Below, in pieces: positions 13,901 to 24,853 of a DNA stretch of 64,000 bases. The translations under genes and the position numbers were made by a program. The DNA comes from Pneumocystis sp. 'macacae' (lineage: Eukaryota; Ascomycota; Pneumocystomycetes; Pneumocystales; Pneumocystaceae): contig CM030728.1 of the NCBI GenBank assembly GCA_018127085.1, forward strand, positions 186,001 through 250,000, given 5' to 3'. The notes below the pieces were generated by a model that searched no databases, was not told the DNA's origin, and worked only from the letters and a program-made list of their open reading frames with translations. Position 1 is the stretch's first letter; each line of letters starts with the position of its first letter.

Positions 13901-14083
13901 GTTATCTTATTACTTGTAGTTTATTCTTTTAATATATATTAGGTTAAAGAGAGATTTTGTTTAGAAATGACTGATGAAGAAGCAATAAAATATTTTCAAC
14001 AACTTATAAATGATTCAGTTTCTGCGTTATTTCCTGTTCTTATAGATAGAGTTCACAACATTGCTCAATATTGGAGAAGCTAA
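10976..14083 (+). CDS. vps34: Class III phosphatidylinositol 3-kinase Vps34
   Basis: Makes PI3P on endosomes, vacuole and autophagosomes, acting in complexes with a Vps15-type kinase and a Beclin/Vps30 subunit. It begins [20 protein letters not shown] at 10976. The N-terminal C2 domain spans roughly 10976-11950 ([15 protein letters not shown]). The helical PIK domain covers about 11970-12830 ([19 protein letters not shown], then FLKAVIW and [11 protein letters not shown]). The lipid kinase domain follows: [14 protein letters not shown] with the ATP-binding Lys, the catalytic loop [14 protein letters not shown] (about 13550), activation loop [20 protein letters not shown] (about 13660), and the conserved C-terminal helix ending HNIAQYWRS. 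About 15 introns give roughly 800 residues, close to the fission-yeast enzyme. All catalytic motifs are intact. PI3P made here is the ligand for Snx3, also encoded in this window. Confidence 0.95.
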
Positions 14084-14919
14084 ACAATTTATTCAATTGT
14101 TTGCTTGTAGATAATGTTTTTTAATATAAATTTTTTTAATATTTTTTTTTTAAAAATTTTTATTAAATTCATTAAATCATTAAAACAATATAAAAGTGTA
14201 AATATTTTAATAAATATATATTTTAGAAAAAACTAATTTTTATAAAATATTATTTCAATAATTTTTTTTTAAAAATAACTTAATATTATATAAATTATAA
14301 TAACATAACATTTTGATTCTTAAAAAGTAAACGTAAATCTTTTCGATGAAGATAAACAGATTATAAAGAACTTTAAAACAAAAGTTGCTTTATATTTGAA
14401 TGCTAGAAAAAGCTTAAAGATAGATTTTGAACAGAGATCTGAGAAATGTTTATGTTAGAACAGTTATAGTTATTTTTAGTCTACGTCTTTTCTATATGGA
14501 TAACGATGTCAAAGTTTTTGAATATATGATGAATAAAGCAATATGTGATATATAAGCTATAAATAAAATCAGTTTATTGATATGAAAATACGTAGTTTTC
14601 AATCTGAATATTCAAAAACTTTTTCTAAAAATATTTATCTATAAAAAGACACTATTTTGTAATGATGACACAAGCCAAATTTAAGAAAACCTTATAAATA
14701 TTTAAAGAAGAGTTTTTTCTGAAAATTTGAGAGAGGTCTGAACAAAGTAAAAACTTGAAAATATTAATTTATTATTTTTTTAAGTATATATATAAATATA
14801 AATACAAAATTTTTGAAAAATAAAAAGAAATCTAAAATTTTTATTTATTTATATGTTTGTTTCTTTCCAAAATCTCAATTTATCTTTAAAAATTACCGAT
14901 CTTTCGTGCATATTTTAAA
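14084..14919. other. Intergenic gap Vps34 to BI-1 gene
   Basis: About 840 bases of AT-rich sequence between two genes on the same strand. The part near 14330-14720 is slightly less AT-rich but has stops in all frames. No tRNA, repeat or conserved element is recognised. Confidence 0.6.
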
Positions 14920-15939
14920 ATGACATTTAAAGTTTATTCAGGACAAGAACAGCTGCCAAATTATACACTATATAACTCATGCACGTGTGGAAATTCTGGG
15001 AAGGTTTGTGGTATATATACACCTTTACTTAGTGGACAATCAAATTCTCAAATGAATATTCCGGAAGATTTTAAATATGGAACAAGTGTTTATTGGTGTG
15101 ATATTTCTATTAGAATGGGTATAAAACATGTTTTTTTTATTTTCAGAAATTCTATATTCTAATCTAGACTTTTAGATTTTCTTAGAAAAGTTTATTCTAT
15201 TTTATTCTTACAAATTACTGCATCTACAATTGTTTCCTTAATTTTAGTCTTAAATACAACATTGAAGACATTTGTTATAAAAAATCCATGGATTATAATA
15301 AGTTCTTTTATTGGAAATATTGTTACATTGTTTTTTTTATTTCGGAAACGACATAGTTATCCTTTAAATTTTTATCTTCTTATTCTTTTTACTTTGTTCG
15401 AATCTTGTTCAATCGGAACAACAGGTTATTTTTTCTCTATATAGTTCTATATAGTACCTTACAAAAATAGTATCTTTTTATAATAGTACAGTTGTTTTGG
15501 AAGCACTTTTAATCACCATTGGATTATTTTTAGGGTTGACAATATTTACATGGCAAAATAAATATGATTTTTCCAGTATAGGAGGATATTTATACACTGG
15601 GTTTATGCTTTTACTTTCAGGAGGACTAGTTTTTCTTTTTTTTCCTTATAATAGGTAATATAAATAAATCTGTTTTATTCATTATGTTTTACATTTTAGA
15701 GTCTTAGATTTAGCATATTCAGCACTTGGAACTCTTGTTTTCTCAGGATATATACTATATGATACATCTATATTGATGAAACATTTATCTCCAGAAGAAT
15801 ATATTATCGGTTCTATTTCCCTTTATATAGATATTGTAAAGCTCAAATCTGTTATTATCAATAACTTTAATATTTTTAGGTAAACCTTTTTTTTCAACTT
15901 TTAAATATAATTTCAAAATTAAGCATGGATGATGATTGA
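14920..15939 (+). CDS. BAX inhibitor-1 / LFG family membrane protein
   Basis: Multi-pass membrane protein of the BI-1/Lifeguard (TMBIM) family, which in other eukaryotes sits in ER, Golgi or vacuole membranes, leaks calcium and dampens stress-induced death. Five exons. The exon junction near 15115 and 15179 joins ISIRM to DFLRKVYSILFLQI, the family signature before membrane segment 1. Further segments are IISSFIGNIVTLFFLF, FYLLILFTLFESCSIG, ALLITIGLFLGLTIF, GFMLLLSGGLVFLFF and AYSALGTLVFSGYILYDT. The last exon (15880-15939) joins SLYIDI to VNLFFQLLNIISK, the conserved seventh helix, and ends DDD at 15939. The product is about 270 residues with a cytosolic N-terminus rich in Ser, Gly and Cys. 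It is convergent with Mtg1. Fission yeast has one such gene, bxi1. The compartment is not visible from sequence. Confidence 0.9.
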
Positions 15940-16100
15940 AATAAATAAAACAATTTCGATTTTATTATTTTTTGTTAAAATTCTAATGAGTAATTGTTAT
16001 ACTTATTTATGTGATGAAGTGAAAGCTACATTGATTGCTGAAGATGCATTTTTTAGAGTTCTAATGTCTTGATAATACTTTTTACTAAAAAAGAAAATCA

Positions 16101-17151
16101 TTAATTTGTTTTTTTTTCTGGATCATCTAAAATAAACTTCCCCAAGTTGCCTAATCTATATTTATTGATAAAGAATGCAGCTGCTGCATAAATATTTGGG
16201 ATTCCTCCTTTCTGAAGACGACCTGTACTTATAGCAATTTCATTTAACAGTTCCTCTACGTTATTTGTAGGTTGAGTCATTTTAAATGGAATTAAATATA
16301 ACTTTGGGTCAATTAAATTAAGGCGAAACAGCAAATAATCAGCAAGAACGATATTATCGAGAATATTATCTTTTATAGAACCAATTAATGCTAGTTTTAA
16401 AAAAGTAATAGGATCTTTTATAGAGGGAATCATAATACCTAGAATAAAATGAATAAACTGTTCTTATATTTTTATTTGTATCTTACCAGGGGTATCCATG
16501 CAGTATACTAAAGGTTCTTCCATAATTTTAATCTTTTGTGTTACTTTTTTTGTAATACCAGGTTGTGCGCCTGTTTTTACAACTTTCCCTGAAATAAATT
16601 ATATAAATTACTGCTTTTAAAATACAAATAAGGGGTCATACGTATCTTTCTTTCAGTATTTTTTGAAAACATACCTATATAACGAAACGAATTTAGAAGT
16701 GTAGATTTCCCAACATTGGGCATTCCAACAACCATCATGTTCATTCCTGAAGCTTGATTCAATTCAAGCGCTTTTACTTTAATATTTTTATGTATTTTTC
16801 TTATTGATTTCGGGTTTTTTAAGCTACATAAAATTCCATCTTTGTAAAAATCTTGAAATAGCTATTTTTATTTAATTTTTTTTTTTTTTCAAAAGTAAAA
16901 AATACTTTATCAGAATAGAATCCAGATAGATCATATTTATTAAATATGATAATTTTTTCTTTTCTTTTAATAATATCTTCTAATAATTTATTTTGAGAAG
17001 AAACAGGAATTCGAGAATCTCTTGTTTCAATCACTAAATCAACATTGTTTAAAAGACTTTTCATATCTTTAAGTCCTGAATACATATTTCCAGGAAACCA
17101 AGAGGTTTTAAGTTGATAATGATAAACACGTCTTGGGAAAAAAGTGACCAT
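16101..17151 (-). CDS. mtg1: Mitochondrial ribosome GTPase Mtg1 (YlqF/RbgA family)
   Basis: Circularly permuted GTPase that acts late in assembly of the mitochondrial large ribosomal subunit. The N-terminus MVTFFPRRVYHYQLKTSWFP is basic, then WFPGNMYSGLKDMKSLLNNVDLVIETRDSR is cut short here to its core WFPGNM and DLVIETRDSRIP motifs, both typical of the family. The GTPase motifs come in permuted order: G4 NKYD (about 16930), then G1 GMPNVGKSTLLNS (about 16700), then G3 DTPG (about 16490). The C-terminal helical part with GGIPNIYAAAAFFINKYR matches the RNA-binding region of RbgA. About four introns give roughly 290 residues. The gene is divergent from STRAP and convergent with the BI-1 gene. 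The first ATG of the exon was taken as start, and a mitochondrial presequence of this short, basic kind is plausible. Confidence 0.9.
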
Positions 17152-17988
17152 ATATTTAATTTATTTTGTAAAGTTTGAAAACTTGTACCCTTAAAACATT
17201 ATATAGCATAAAAGAATTCAATATTAAATTATTTTCAAATAAGTACCGGATTATGGTTGTTCTTGTTTTTGTTTTTATTTAAATATAAATCAAAATCTTT
17301 GTAAAAACTATCTAAAAAATATTTTTTTATAAAATGCATATATTTTAAAAATTTATTATATTTTTATAAAAACATTAATTTATTTGAAAATTCTTAAAAC
17401 CAAACTTTTAGTTTTAATTAAATTTCTAAATAAACCTTTAGTAATATTTGTGTTTATTAAAAATAAAAATTCCAAATTTAATAAAATATAAATATTCTGA
17501 GGTGAAAATTTTTAAGATAATATTAATATTTGTGTATAAATATCTTTAAAAGAATTATTCTATAGAACTGTCCATAGTGTATACGAAGTAAAAAAGTATT
17601 AAAAAATATTATCTAATGAAAAATAACAAAAGAATATATATAATAGAGAATTTTTTCCTATAATGTATCTATAAGAAAATATCTTTTTATATTAATTGAT
17701 ATTCTGTTAAAAAATGTGAATCCACAAAATAACTATATTTAACACAATTAAAACAAAAAAAAAAATAACTAAATAAAAAGCAATTCAACTTTTATTTATT
17801 ATTAATTTTCGATGTTGTTGCTATTATATATTATTATCTTTTTAAATCTTTCTATTTTTTAAAAAACCTTACGTCAACTTTAAGTAATCGTTTAAAAATT
17901 TGGGATTTATAAAAACTCAAAGTAATTTAATACAAATTTTGATTTCCAATTTTTGAAAAATTTACTTTATAAACATATTATCTTTTAA
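17152..17988. promoter_or_regulatory. Divergent promoter region Mtg1-STRAP
   Basis: About 840 bases between two divergent starts, strongly AT-rich with many A and T runs and no ORF. The one GC-containing site near the STRAP start is TTACGTCAAC at 17869-17878, whose reverse strand contains TGACGTAA, a sequence that bZIP (ATF/CREB) factors bind in other fungi. Use of this site is inference. Confidence 0.4.
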
Positions 17989-19293
17989 ATGGGAGAAAAT
18001 TCTGCTTATTTACATTCACTACCTCAAACAAATATGAGAATCTTGCCTTTAGTAAGTTATTTTTTATTTTAGAAGATTTTAAGCAGTTTTCTTATTTAAA
18101 ATCCTAGACATGGTGAGTGTCTTCCAGTTTATACACTTTTTGTCTTTAAATTTTCATTTTTTATCTGAATTAGTTCAGGACATACACGTCCAGTAGTACA
18201 TCTCTCATTTTCACGTTTGCTTGAAAATAATCAGTATTATTTGATTTCTTCATGCAAAGGTGTGCTGTGGAGACTTCTATTGTTGAATTTTTTAACATTT
18301 TGCAGATGGGAATCCTATGCTTCGTGATGGTATTACTGGAGATTGGATTGGCACATTTTTGGGTCATAAAGGTGCTACATGGTCATCACGGTTTAATAAA
18401 GATGCTGAAAAAGCTGTAACTGGCTCTGCTGATTTTTCTGCGTATCTATATTTCTTTTAAAATGAATACTGTTTACAATTTAAATTTAGAAAAGTATGGG
18501 ATACATATACTGGAAACATGATTCAATCTTTTTCCCATGAACACATTGTGCGATCAGTAGATTTTTCTGGAGATTCTAGGGAAATTGTAACAGGTGGTAA
18601 TGAGAAAAGAGTCCGTGTATTTTCTTTAAACGCGCCTTTAACGCCAGTCTTTGATTTATCTGGTCACAAAGGCACAATTAAAAGTGTAATTTGGGCAGAT
18701 AATTATATTATATCTTCTGGAGATGATGAAAAGGTTCGATGGTGGGATCTTCGAATGTCAAAAGAAGTAGATACTTTTGATGCAGGTGAATTTGTAACGA
18801 ATTCAGAAAAAAGTCTTGGAGAAGAGTATCTTTTGGTTGTAGCAGGAAAAAAAATTTATTTTATTGATTCTAAAACGTAAATTATTTAATTAAAAATGAA
18901 TGTTTACTTAATTTTTTCAGTCATCAAAGCGTAAAAACTATTGTTACTGAGTATGATGTCTCAAGTGTATCTCTTCATCCTCAAAAAACTACGTTTGTCA
19001 CTGGTGGAAGTTCTCAACTTTGGGTTAGGGTCTATGATTTTGAAACAGAGAAAGAATTAAAAATTTATAAAGGACATCATGGGTATTTATATGTCTATAT
19101 AATATACAATTTAAATTAATTTGTAAGACCTATACATTGTGTTAGTTTTAGTCCGGATGGTGGATTATACGCCACTGGCTCTGAAGTGATTTTGTAATTT
19201 ATATTTACGAAAATTTTAATGATAATATAGGATGGTACAATAAGATTATGGAAATCTCATCCTGGTCCTTATGGTTTATGGCAATGTGTTTAA
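17989..19293 (+). CDS. STRAP/UNRIP-type WD40 repeat protein
   Basis: Seven-bladed WD40 protein orthologous to animal STRAP (serine-threonine kinase receptor-associated protein, also called UNRIP), which binds the SMN complex and translation regulators. The spliced N-terminus reads [16 protein letters not shown], matching the animal [12 protein letters not shown] block only if a 5-base exon (18108-18112) is included. Later blades show [21 protein letters not shown] (shortened here to [15 protein letters not shown]), [74 protein letters not shown] and finally [17 protein letters not shown]. The product is about 320 residues and ends at QCV, without the acidic tail of the human protein. Start 17989 ([10 protein letters not shown]) is the first ATG; the internal Met of MRILPL is an alternative. 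The intron after GSE has a weak GTGATT donor. Confidence 0.9.
18108..18112 (+). other. 5-base internal micro-exon of STRAP gene
   Basis: The bases ACATG lie between an acceptor (TCCTAG, ends 18107) and a donor (GTGAGT, begins 18113). Joining exon 1 (ends 18051), these five bases and exon 3 (from 18174) gives PLTCSGHTRP, exactly the conserved start of the first WD40 blade. Skipping it shifts the frame. The two flanking introns are 56 and 61 bases. Confidence 0.8.
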
Positions 19294-19839
19294 GTATATA
19301 AAAAACTAAAGAAAATAAGCTTTATTAGTTTAATGGTAAAGAATCAAAGAGTTTGTATTAGTATTAAAAAGTTGAAAATTTTATCAATTTTAGTTTATTG
19401 ACAAAAGATTTGATATTTTTTAATCAATATTTTGACAAAATTTTATCATATTTCAATCAATTTTTATAAAAAATATGATTTGGATTGAATAATTAATTTT
19501 CAATAAAATTAATTATTAGTTTAAATATAGTATACATACATAAAATATATATTTTTAGTATGATATTTCGATATACATTCAAATACTGTCACAGAAATGA
19601 TATTAAATCTATTTAAAAATATCTAGTAATAGGGAAATGTTGATATAGTAAAAAATAGTTTAAATATTTTATTTGAAAACTAATAAGAACTATGATACAT
19701 AACATAGAATCTAAAAAATTATTTTTTTACTAGATAATTCAAAAGATTTAGCAACAAAGGTAATTAATGCAGCATTAAAGAAATCATATCATAGTATTAT
19801 GTATTTTATAAATTTAGTACTTAATAAATTTTAATCTCT
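19294..19839. other. Convergent intergenic gap STRAP-Snx3
   Basis: About 550 AT-rich bases between two stop codons, expected to hold both 3' untranslated regions and polyadenylation signals. There is no ORF. An A-box-like TAGTTTAATGG at 19326 has no matching B box, so no tRNA is called. Confidence 0.6.
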
Positions 19840-20528
19840 TTATTTCCATGAATCAGCGCTCCAATGAGGATCCTGAATAAATGCAGACAGAACCCTACTT
19901 CCTGTTTGTAAAAGTGGATGACCAGCAACCCTGAAAAATCGTTTAAATAAAACAGTCTTAGCATAAACGAGTACTAGACTTACATTTGTAAAAATCGTTC
20001 GAGTTGATCACGTCGATGTTCAATAACTTCCCTAGAAAAGCGGTTCGCAAAAACCTTACCTGGAAGTGATGGGATCAGCACTTTCATTGATTCTCTCTCA
20101 AGAATATCTCTAAGATAAATAGTTACTTTTTGATAAAAATCAATAATTTTAATCTACTTGAAATGCTCAAAGTCAGAATAACGGCGACGTACTGATGAAT
20201 TTGTCATTTTAAATGCTGGGATATTTGTCTTTAAAAATTAGAAATTATTTTTTATATTCTTTCTAATTTATTTTATAAACCCTGCAAATAATTTCATAAT
20301 CCGTATACATTTTGCGTCCAAGACCATGGGTTTGGGGGTTTCTAACCTGGAAAACAACATAAGTATATATATAACGCTTAAAAAGTTGCTTTTTTCATAA
20401 AAAGATTAATCTTACTTCAATTTCCAAAAAATTCTGAGGAGGCTCATACCAAGCATCCTGTTGTGCTTTATATTCGAGAAAAATATTTGTATTTTTTGAA
20501 AATGACTGAAACGCTTTTGATGATGGCA
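19840..20528 (-). CDS. snx3: Sorting nexin-3 (Snx3/Grd19), retromer cargo adaptor
   Basis: Small PX-domain protein that binds PI3P on endosomes and, with retromer, returns cargo to the Golgi. Five exons give about 160 residues, the usual Snx3 size. It starts [20 protein letters not shown]. The first PX strand is in [14 protein letters not shown], then [18 protein letters not shown]. The phosphoinositide-binding block [11 protein letters not shown] (about 20165-20200) holds the key Arg. The Pro-rich loop reads [15 protein letters not shown], and the last helices [15 protein letters not shown] and [15 protein letters not shown]. It ends WSADSWK at 19840. No other domain is present, which separates it from larger sorting nexins. 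Its start lies only 158 bases from the divergent Mlo3 start. Vps34, maker of its lipid ligand, is encoded upstream in this window. Confidence 0.93.
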
Positions 20529-20686
20529 TTTTTCTCTTAAAATATCTACTTTTTGTCTAAAAGTGTCTTAAACACGTCTATAAACTTGAACTCTATTTTT
20601 TGACGTTAAAAGTATCGTACAACATTAACGTTACGTTGAGTAGAAATTGTCTGCGTTTACCTAAATTTTTAATAAAAAAAATAAAA
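20529..20686. promoter_or_regulatory. Shared promoter of Snx3 and Mlo3/Yra1
   Basis: Only 158 bases separate the two divergent start codons. The stretch contains TGACGTTA at 20601-20608 and TAACGTTACG at about 20626-20635, an ACGT-core motif that recurs in other promoters of this window. No TATA box stands out from the AT-rich background. Confidence 0.45.
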
Positions 20687-21749
20687 ATGTCATTAGAAAA
20701 GTCTTTAGACGATATTATTAATGATAGAAGGGTACTTTTTTGGATAAATTCACATGTTTTTTCTGTTTTTTAATAACTTTTATAGAAGTCTCGGAATTCG
20801 CAAACATCTGATTGGATATCAAGAAGACGATTTTTTAAAAATAAAAGGCTTGCACCATATTATAAGGTAAAAGGGGTATATTGTACTTGTATTTCTGTGT
20901 CTTATGCGTGTAGGCATGTTCTTGGGGGCTTTTTAGCCTTACATTTGATCATTTCTAACGTTTGATCCACGGAGAAGTATTCGTCTGAATAAGACGAATA
21001 CTCTGTGATTTTTTGAATACAGCCCATTAGCTTCTATAAAAGAAATTATGATGAACCATGGATTCATGATTTATATGAAGGATTAACGGAAAAACCAGTT
21101 GGTCGTGTTTCAAAGCAACAGTACCAACCACCATCAAAGTATGATATCTTTAATTTTTACTATCAATAAAGTTTCTGGAAGCTAAATATTAAAGGGTGAT
21201 CTCGTATCGTGTAAGAATTGAAAATCTTCATTATGAGCTTACAGAAGACGATTTAAATGTAAGAAAAAGGATAATTTTGATTTATTTTAAAATAGTAGGG
21301 ATTATTTAAGCAGATTGGTCCTGTTGTTAAACTTAGTATCAAATACGATCGCTCAGGTAGAAGTACTGGGGTTGCTTATGTCAATTTTGAAAAAATTGAG
21401 GATGCACATAATGCAATTAATCAATTTAATGGTGCTAATGCTGCCGGTTTCAAACATTTATATATTTAATATATAAATAACTCGTTCAGGTCAGCCAATT
21501 ACATTGACCTTGGATCTGCAGCCACCACGCAAATCACAAAAAGAGACAGGTTCTTTGATTAGTCGTATTAGCAATTTTAAAATCAAGTCTTTATACAGAC
21601 ACAAATCATTTAGTGCTTATAAATTGTATAGAAAGGAAAAAGGCAAATACAAAACTCGAGAAGATTTAGACAATGAATTAGATAAATACATGAATGTTAC
21701 AGTACAATCTAAAGACATAGAAAAACCTATGATTATAGATCAAAAGTAA
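20687..21749 (+). CDS. mlo3: mRNA export adaptor Mlo3/Yra1 (ALY/REF family)
   Basis: RNA-binding adaptor that loads the mRNA export receptor and joins transcription and splicing to export. It starts MSLEKSLDDIINDRR, the N-terminal REF-N motif shared by ALY/REF proteins, which also binds Sub2/UAP56. A basic linker follows (SRRRFFKNKRLAPYYK). The single RRM has RNP2-like VRIENLHYELTEDDL (about 21205-21255) and RNP1-like GVAYVNFEKIEDAHNAI (about 21370-21420), with NGANAAGQPITLTL closing it. The C-terminal tail, about 75 residues, is Lys/Arg-rich and ends at 21749 with LDNELDKYM, the REF-C motif that contacts the helicase. The protein is about 250 residues. The intron at 20867-21022 is unusually long and structured. 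The gene is convergent with Doa1, whose stop is 43 bases away. Confidence 0.92.
20867..21022 (+). other. Long structured intron in Mlo3/Yra1 gene
   Basis: This 156-base intron (donor GTAAAAGG, acceptor ATACAG) is about three times the window's usual intron. It contains a perfect 11-base inverted repeat, AGTATTCGTCT at 20976-20986 and AGACGAATACT at 20992-21002, with a GAATA loop. The stem may extend outward through CAC..GTG with bulges. A weaker hairpin may form at about 20911-20941 (TAGGC with GCCTTA). It is richer in GC than its surroundings. Splicing joins YYK to PISFYKR in frame. Confidence 0.65.
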
Positions 21750-21791
21750 TTTTATAGTAAACACAATAGATATTTTCCCAACTATCTATTG

Positions 21792-24724
21792 TTATTTTTG
21801 TAACTGTAATATATCTAAAATTTCTTTAATCAATAGATCTGTCCGTGATTCTTTATTTCTGCATTTTTCGATAATAGTTTGAATTTTATATGATATGTTT
21901 TTTAAATTCTCAATCGTATATAAGATAGTTCCAAGTGTTACCATCGCCCTGTAGATACACTCAAGATCATTCTCTTCCGATAAAATCTAAAAGTATAAAT
22001 TATTAATAACTTTAAGAGGGTATTCACTTCTAGTACAGGATCAAGAATGTTAAATGCATTTTGTACTGATGATGATTGATAGAAGAAAACAGAGAAACTA
22101 ATATGTTAAAAATATGCGATACTTATATTTTGAAGAGCATACTTTAAATATAAAGTACTAAGTGCAATTTTTGCATCACGACTAGTTAAGGTACTATAAA
22201 TTCCAGATACTTTGGTTATTATCTGAAAAAATATTATTAGTAAAAATTTAAAACAATTAACATTAAAACCTTTTTAAATTCATCATTTAATATTCTTTTT
22301 CCGGAACTCTTTTCAAATAAATTTACTAAAGCTTTAAGAGATAGCATGATATTATTTTCAATTATTTTTTTAGAAAAATTAGAAAAAACATCAGAAAATC
22401 CTCCACCTATAATTATATCGATTATAGACTTTGTACTATGTTTATATGAACCGACTTCTTCGAATGCTCCACAAAGTATTCTTAACATATCTAGTCCAGG
22501 AAATCTTTTATCATAGGGCCAGATATTTGACAACTTAGTAGCTAAATCTAAGAATTCTAATATAGTATTCTGAATAAGACATCCATCTTCAGGTGTTTTT
22601 AGATGTTCTGTTATCGTTTTTAAGACTAAAACTTCGTCTGGATTTAAAGAAATATCTTTACACTAAGTTACATCATTACATTGTATTGAAAAATAAAAAA
22701 TAAAATACCCCTGATTCTAAAAAATTTGAATTAAACTCTAAGCATTTTTGAACTAACGCTGATATATTCGCTTGTTTAAATGATAGAAAACTGGTATGTG
22801 GCAAAATTTTCTTAGAAAAAGACTAAAAAAACATTAAAAAACAACGTAAAAATTCACAATAAATACATTTGAATTCCAAAAGTCAGAGCAACCAGGAATA
22901 TATCTTCCAGCTAAAACCAAATAAGTTATGCTTTGAAACTCGAATCAAACGTACTAGCATATGGATCTACAAACAATTCTTGCCTTTCTATCTTGACTCC
23001 TTCTGTATTCTTTTGTATAAATTTAGCAATTCTATCAAGATATTCTATAGAAAGTTCATTCTGTTTTATAAATTGATAAGCAACTTCATAAGGATTCTGG
23101 TCTACATTATAGGGCAACTTTAGCGGAGGAGAGCCCTCTGAAACATCAACATTAAACACATAGTCATACTTCTGACCATTATAAGACTGTTTTTGTGATG
23201 GACCAGCTACATCGACAACTTCTCCAACTTTATTCCATATCATTTTAGATATATCCCACTTATTATAATTAACATTTTATATCATTTAAATATTATTTAT
23301 ATAACTTACCTGATATGCTTCAATTGAATTGTTATTTTTAATCATAATAACTTGATCTTTTTTCCCTTCGTTAATTTAATAAATTACTATAAAAATATAA
23401 ATATTAGAGTATACCTTGTTCTTGAAGCGCTTCTAGTCCAGGAAGTTTTTCTTTATCTATATGGCTAACATAATTGCTAATTTTGTTAAAAAAAAAAAAT
23501 ACATAGTTCAATATGTACTTAGAAATTTTGTGTGAAGCAACATTTTTATTAAATTCCTACTAAAACGTTATATAAAAATATAGCAGAATTATCCTCTAAC
23601 ATTTATTTCTTCTTCCGAAGCTATTCTTTCTTTATTCTTTGTAAATATTCTAACAACACCATCACTTGCTCCAGTAACAATATCATCGTTTTTAAGAACA
23701 AAAACACACCAAATACTGACTGCTGGATGCATTATAGTCTGGATACATTCCCCATCTATTCTTTAATTTTAGAAAAATATATTAAAAAAATTTATACCTT
23801 TCCAGATTTTAACAGATCTATCTTCACCACCAGAAACAATTTCTTTTGTAGATAACACAGATATGGAATATATAAAAGAAGAACCATATGCTATTTTTCG
23901 AATTCTTTTTCCTAAAAATGACCATATATGAATCACTCCATCATTTCCAGAACTGGCAAATTCAGAATCGGATATTTTACATAAACTTCTAACACAATCC
24001 GTATGCCCCTCAAACAACGCAACTTTGTCATCTTTCGACCAAAGGATAATTTTTTTATCTGCTGATCCTAAATTTATTGTAAACTAAAGAATTTTATTTC
24101 AGATTAAACATACCTGTAAGAAATCGATTCTCATCTACAATTATTGCTGCCCAAACTGCAGCAGTATGCCCATGCAATGTATAAGCACACTTCCAGTCTT
24201 TCCACACTTTTGCTGTTCTAAAAATTTTAATAAACTTGTCACCCATTTAGAATATTTAACTTATCCCAAGATCCAGATATAATCACACCATCTTCTGTAG
24301 CATGCAATACGCATACATTTTCCTTGTGCCCAATTAATACATAATCAGGTTCTGTAAATTTATAAGGATCGTAAACTGCAATGAACTTATCTTGTCCACT
24401 GCTCACTATAAGACCTAAAAGTATAAGTTTAAAAAATATTTAATAATATAAGTCACCATGTGGATGTTTCTCCGAAGATTTAATAAATGCCAAGCTATTT
24501 ACATGACCAGTATGCATTGAATAAACATTTGATTTAAGAGATTCTTTGGAAATATTCCATGAACGAACTGTACCATCTCTTGAAGCAGAAAGAATCTGGG
24601 ATTCAGGTCCTATACAAATAGCTTTAACCTAAGTAAAGTTAAAATGTCTTTGAAGTACCAAAAAATATGATACATCTTGATTATGCCCAGCAAAACTTTG
24701 TGAAAGTACATAAGGTTGCATCAT
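21792..24724 (-). CDS. lub1: Doa1/Ufd3/Lub1 (PLAA), Cdc48 ubiquitin adaptor
   Basis: Ubiquitin-binding partner of the Cdc48/p97 ATPase that keeps the free ubiquitin pool up and helps sort ubiquitinated proteins. Three parts in the family's order are seen on the minus strand. First a seven-blade WD40 propeller from [18 protein letters not shown] (start 24724) through blades such as [19 protein letters not shown] and [14 protein letters not shown] (about 23930-24000). Next the PFU ubiquitin-binding domain at about 22930-23240 ([19 protein letters not shown], then [12 protein letters not shown] and [17 protein letters not shown]). Last the PUL domain that binds the Cdc48 C-terminus at about 21792-22860 ([16 protein letters not shown], then [16 protein letters not shown]). 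It ends ILDILQLQK. About 750 residues with a dozen or more introns, as expected for the family. An upstream in-frame start is not excluded. Confidence 0.9.
23244..23768 (-). other. Intron/exon stretch inside Doa1 between WD40 and PFU domains
   Basis: No long open frame crosses this part, but short minus-strand exons bounded by GT..AG signals continue the Doa1 frame (for example GEEEINVR-type pieces near 23600-23740 with [17 protein letters not shown]). It is part of the Doa1 gene and not an intergenic gap. Confidence 0.6.
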
Positions 24725-24853
24725 CGGACTAAGCGATCCGATCGACTCAATGGAATAGGGTTTTGTTGAAATGATTAAAGTATAGTAATTAAAATATACA
24801 GAAATTAGTAAGAAACAGACTAAGTATATTGAAAAATCGTGATCTAATAACTG

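Noticed and set aside
19326..19336. tRNA A-box-like TAGTTTAATGG
   Set aside because: No B box (GGTTCGANTCC) follows at a fitting distance and no cloverleaf can be folded by eye.
20911..21021. H/ACA snoRNA inside the Mlo3 intron
   Set aside because: Two hairpins and an ACA triplet are present, but the ACA lies at the acceptor itself, no good hinge box is seen, and the pockets cannot be defined.
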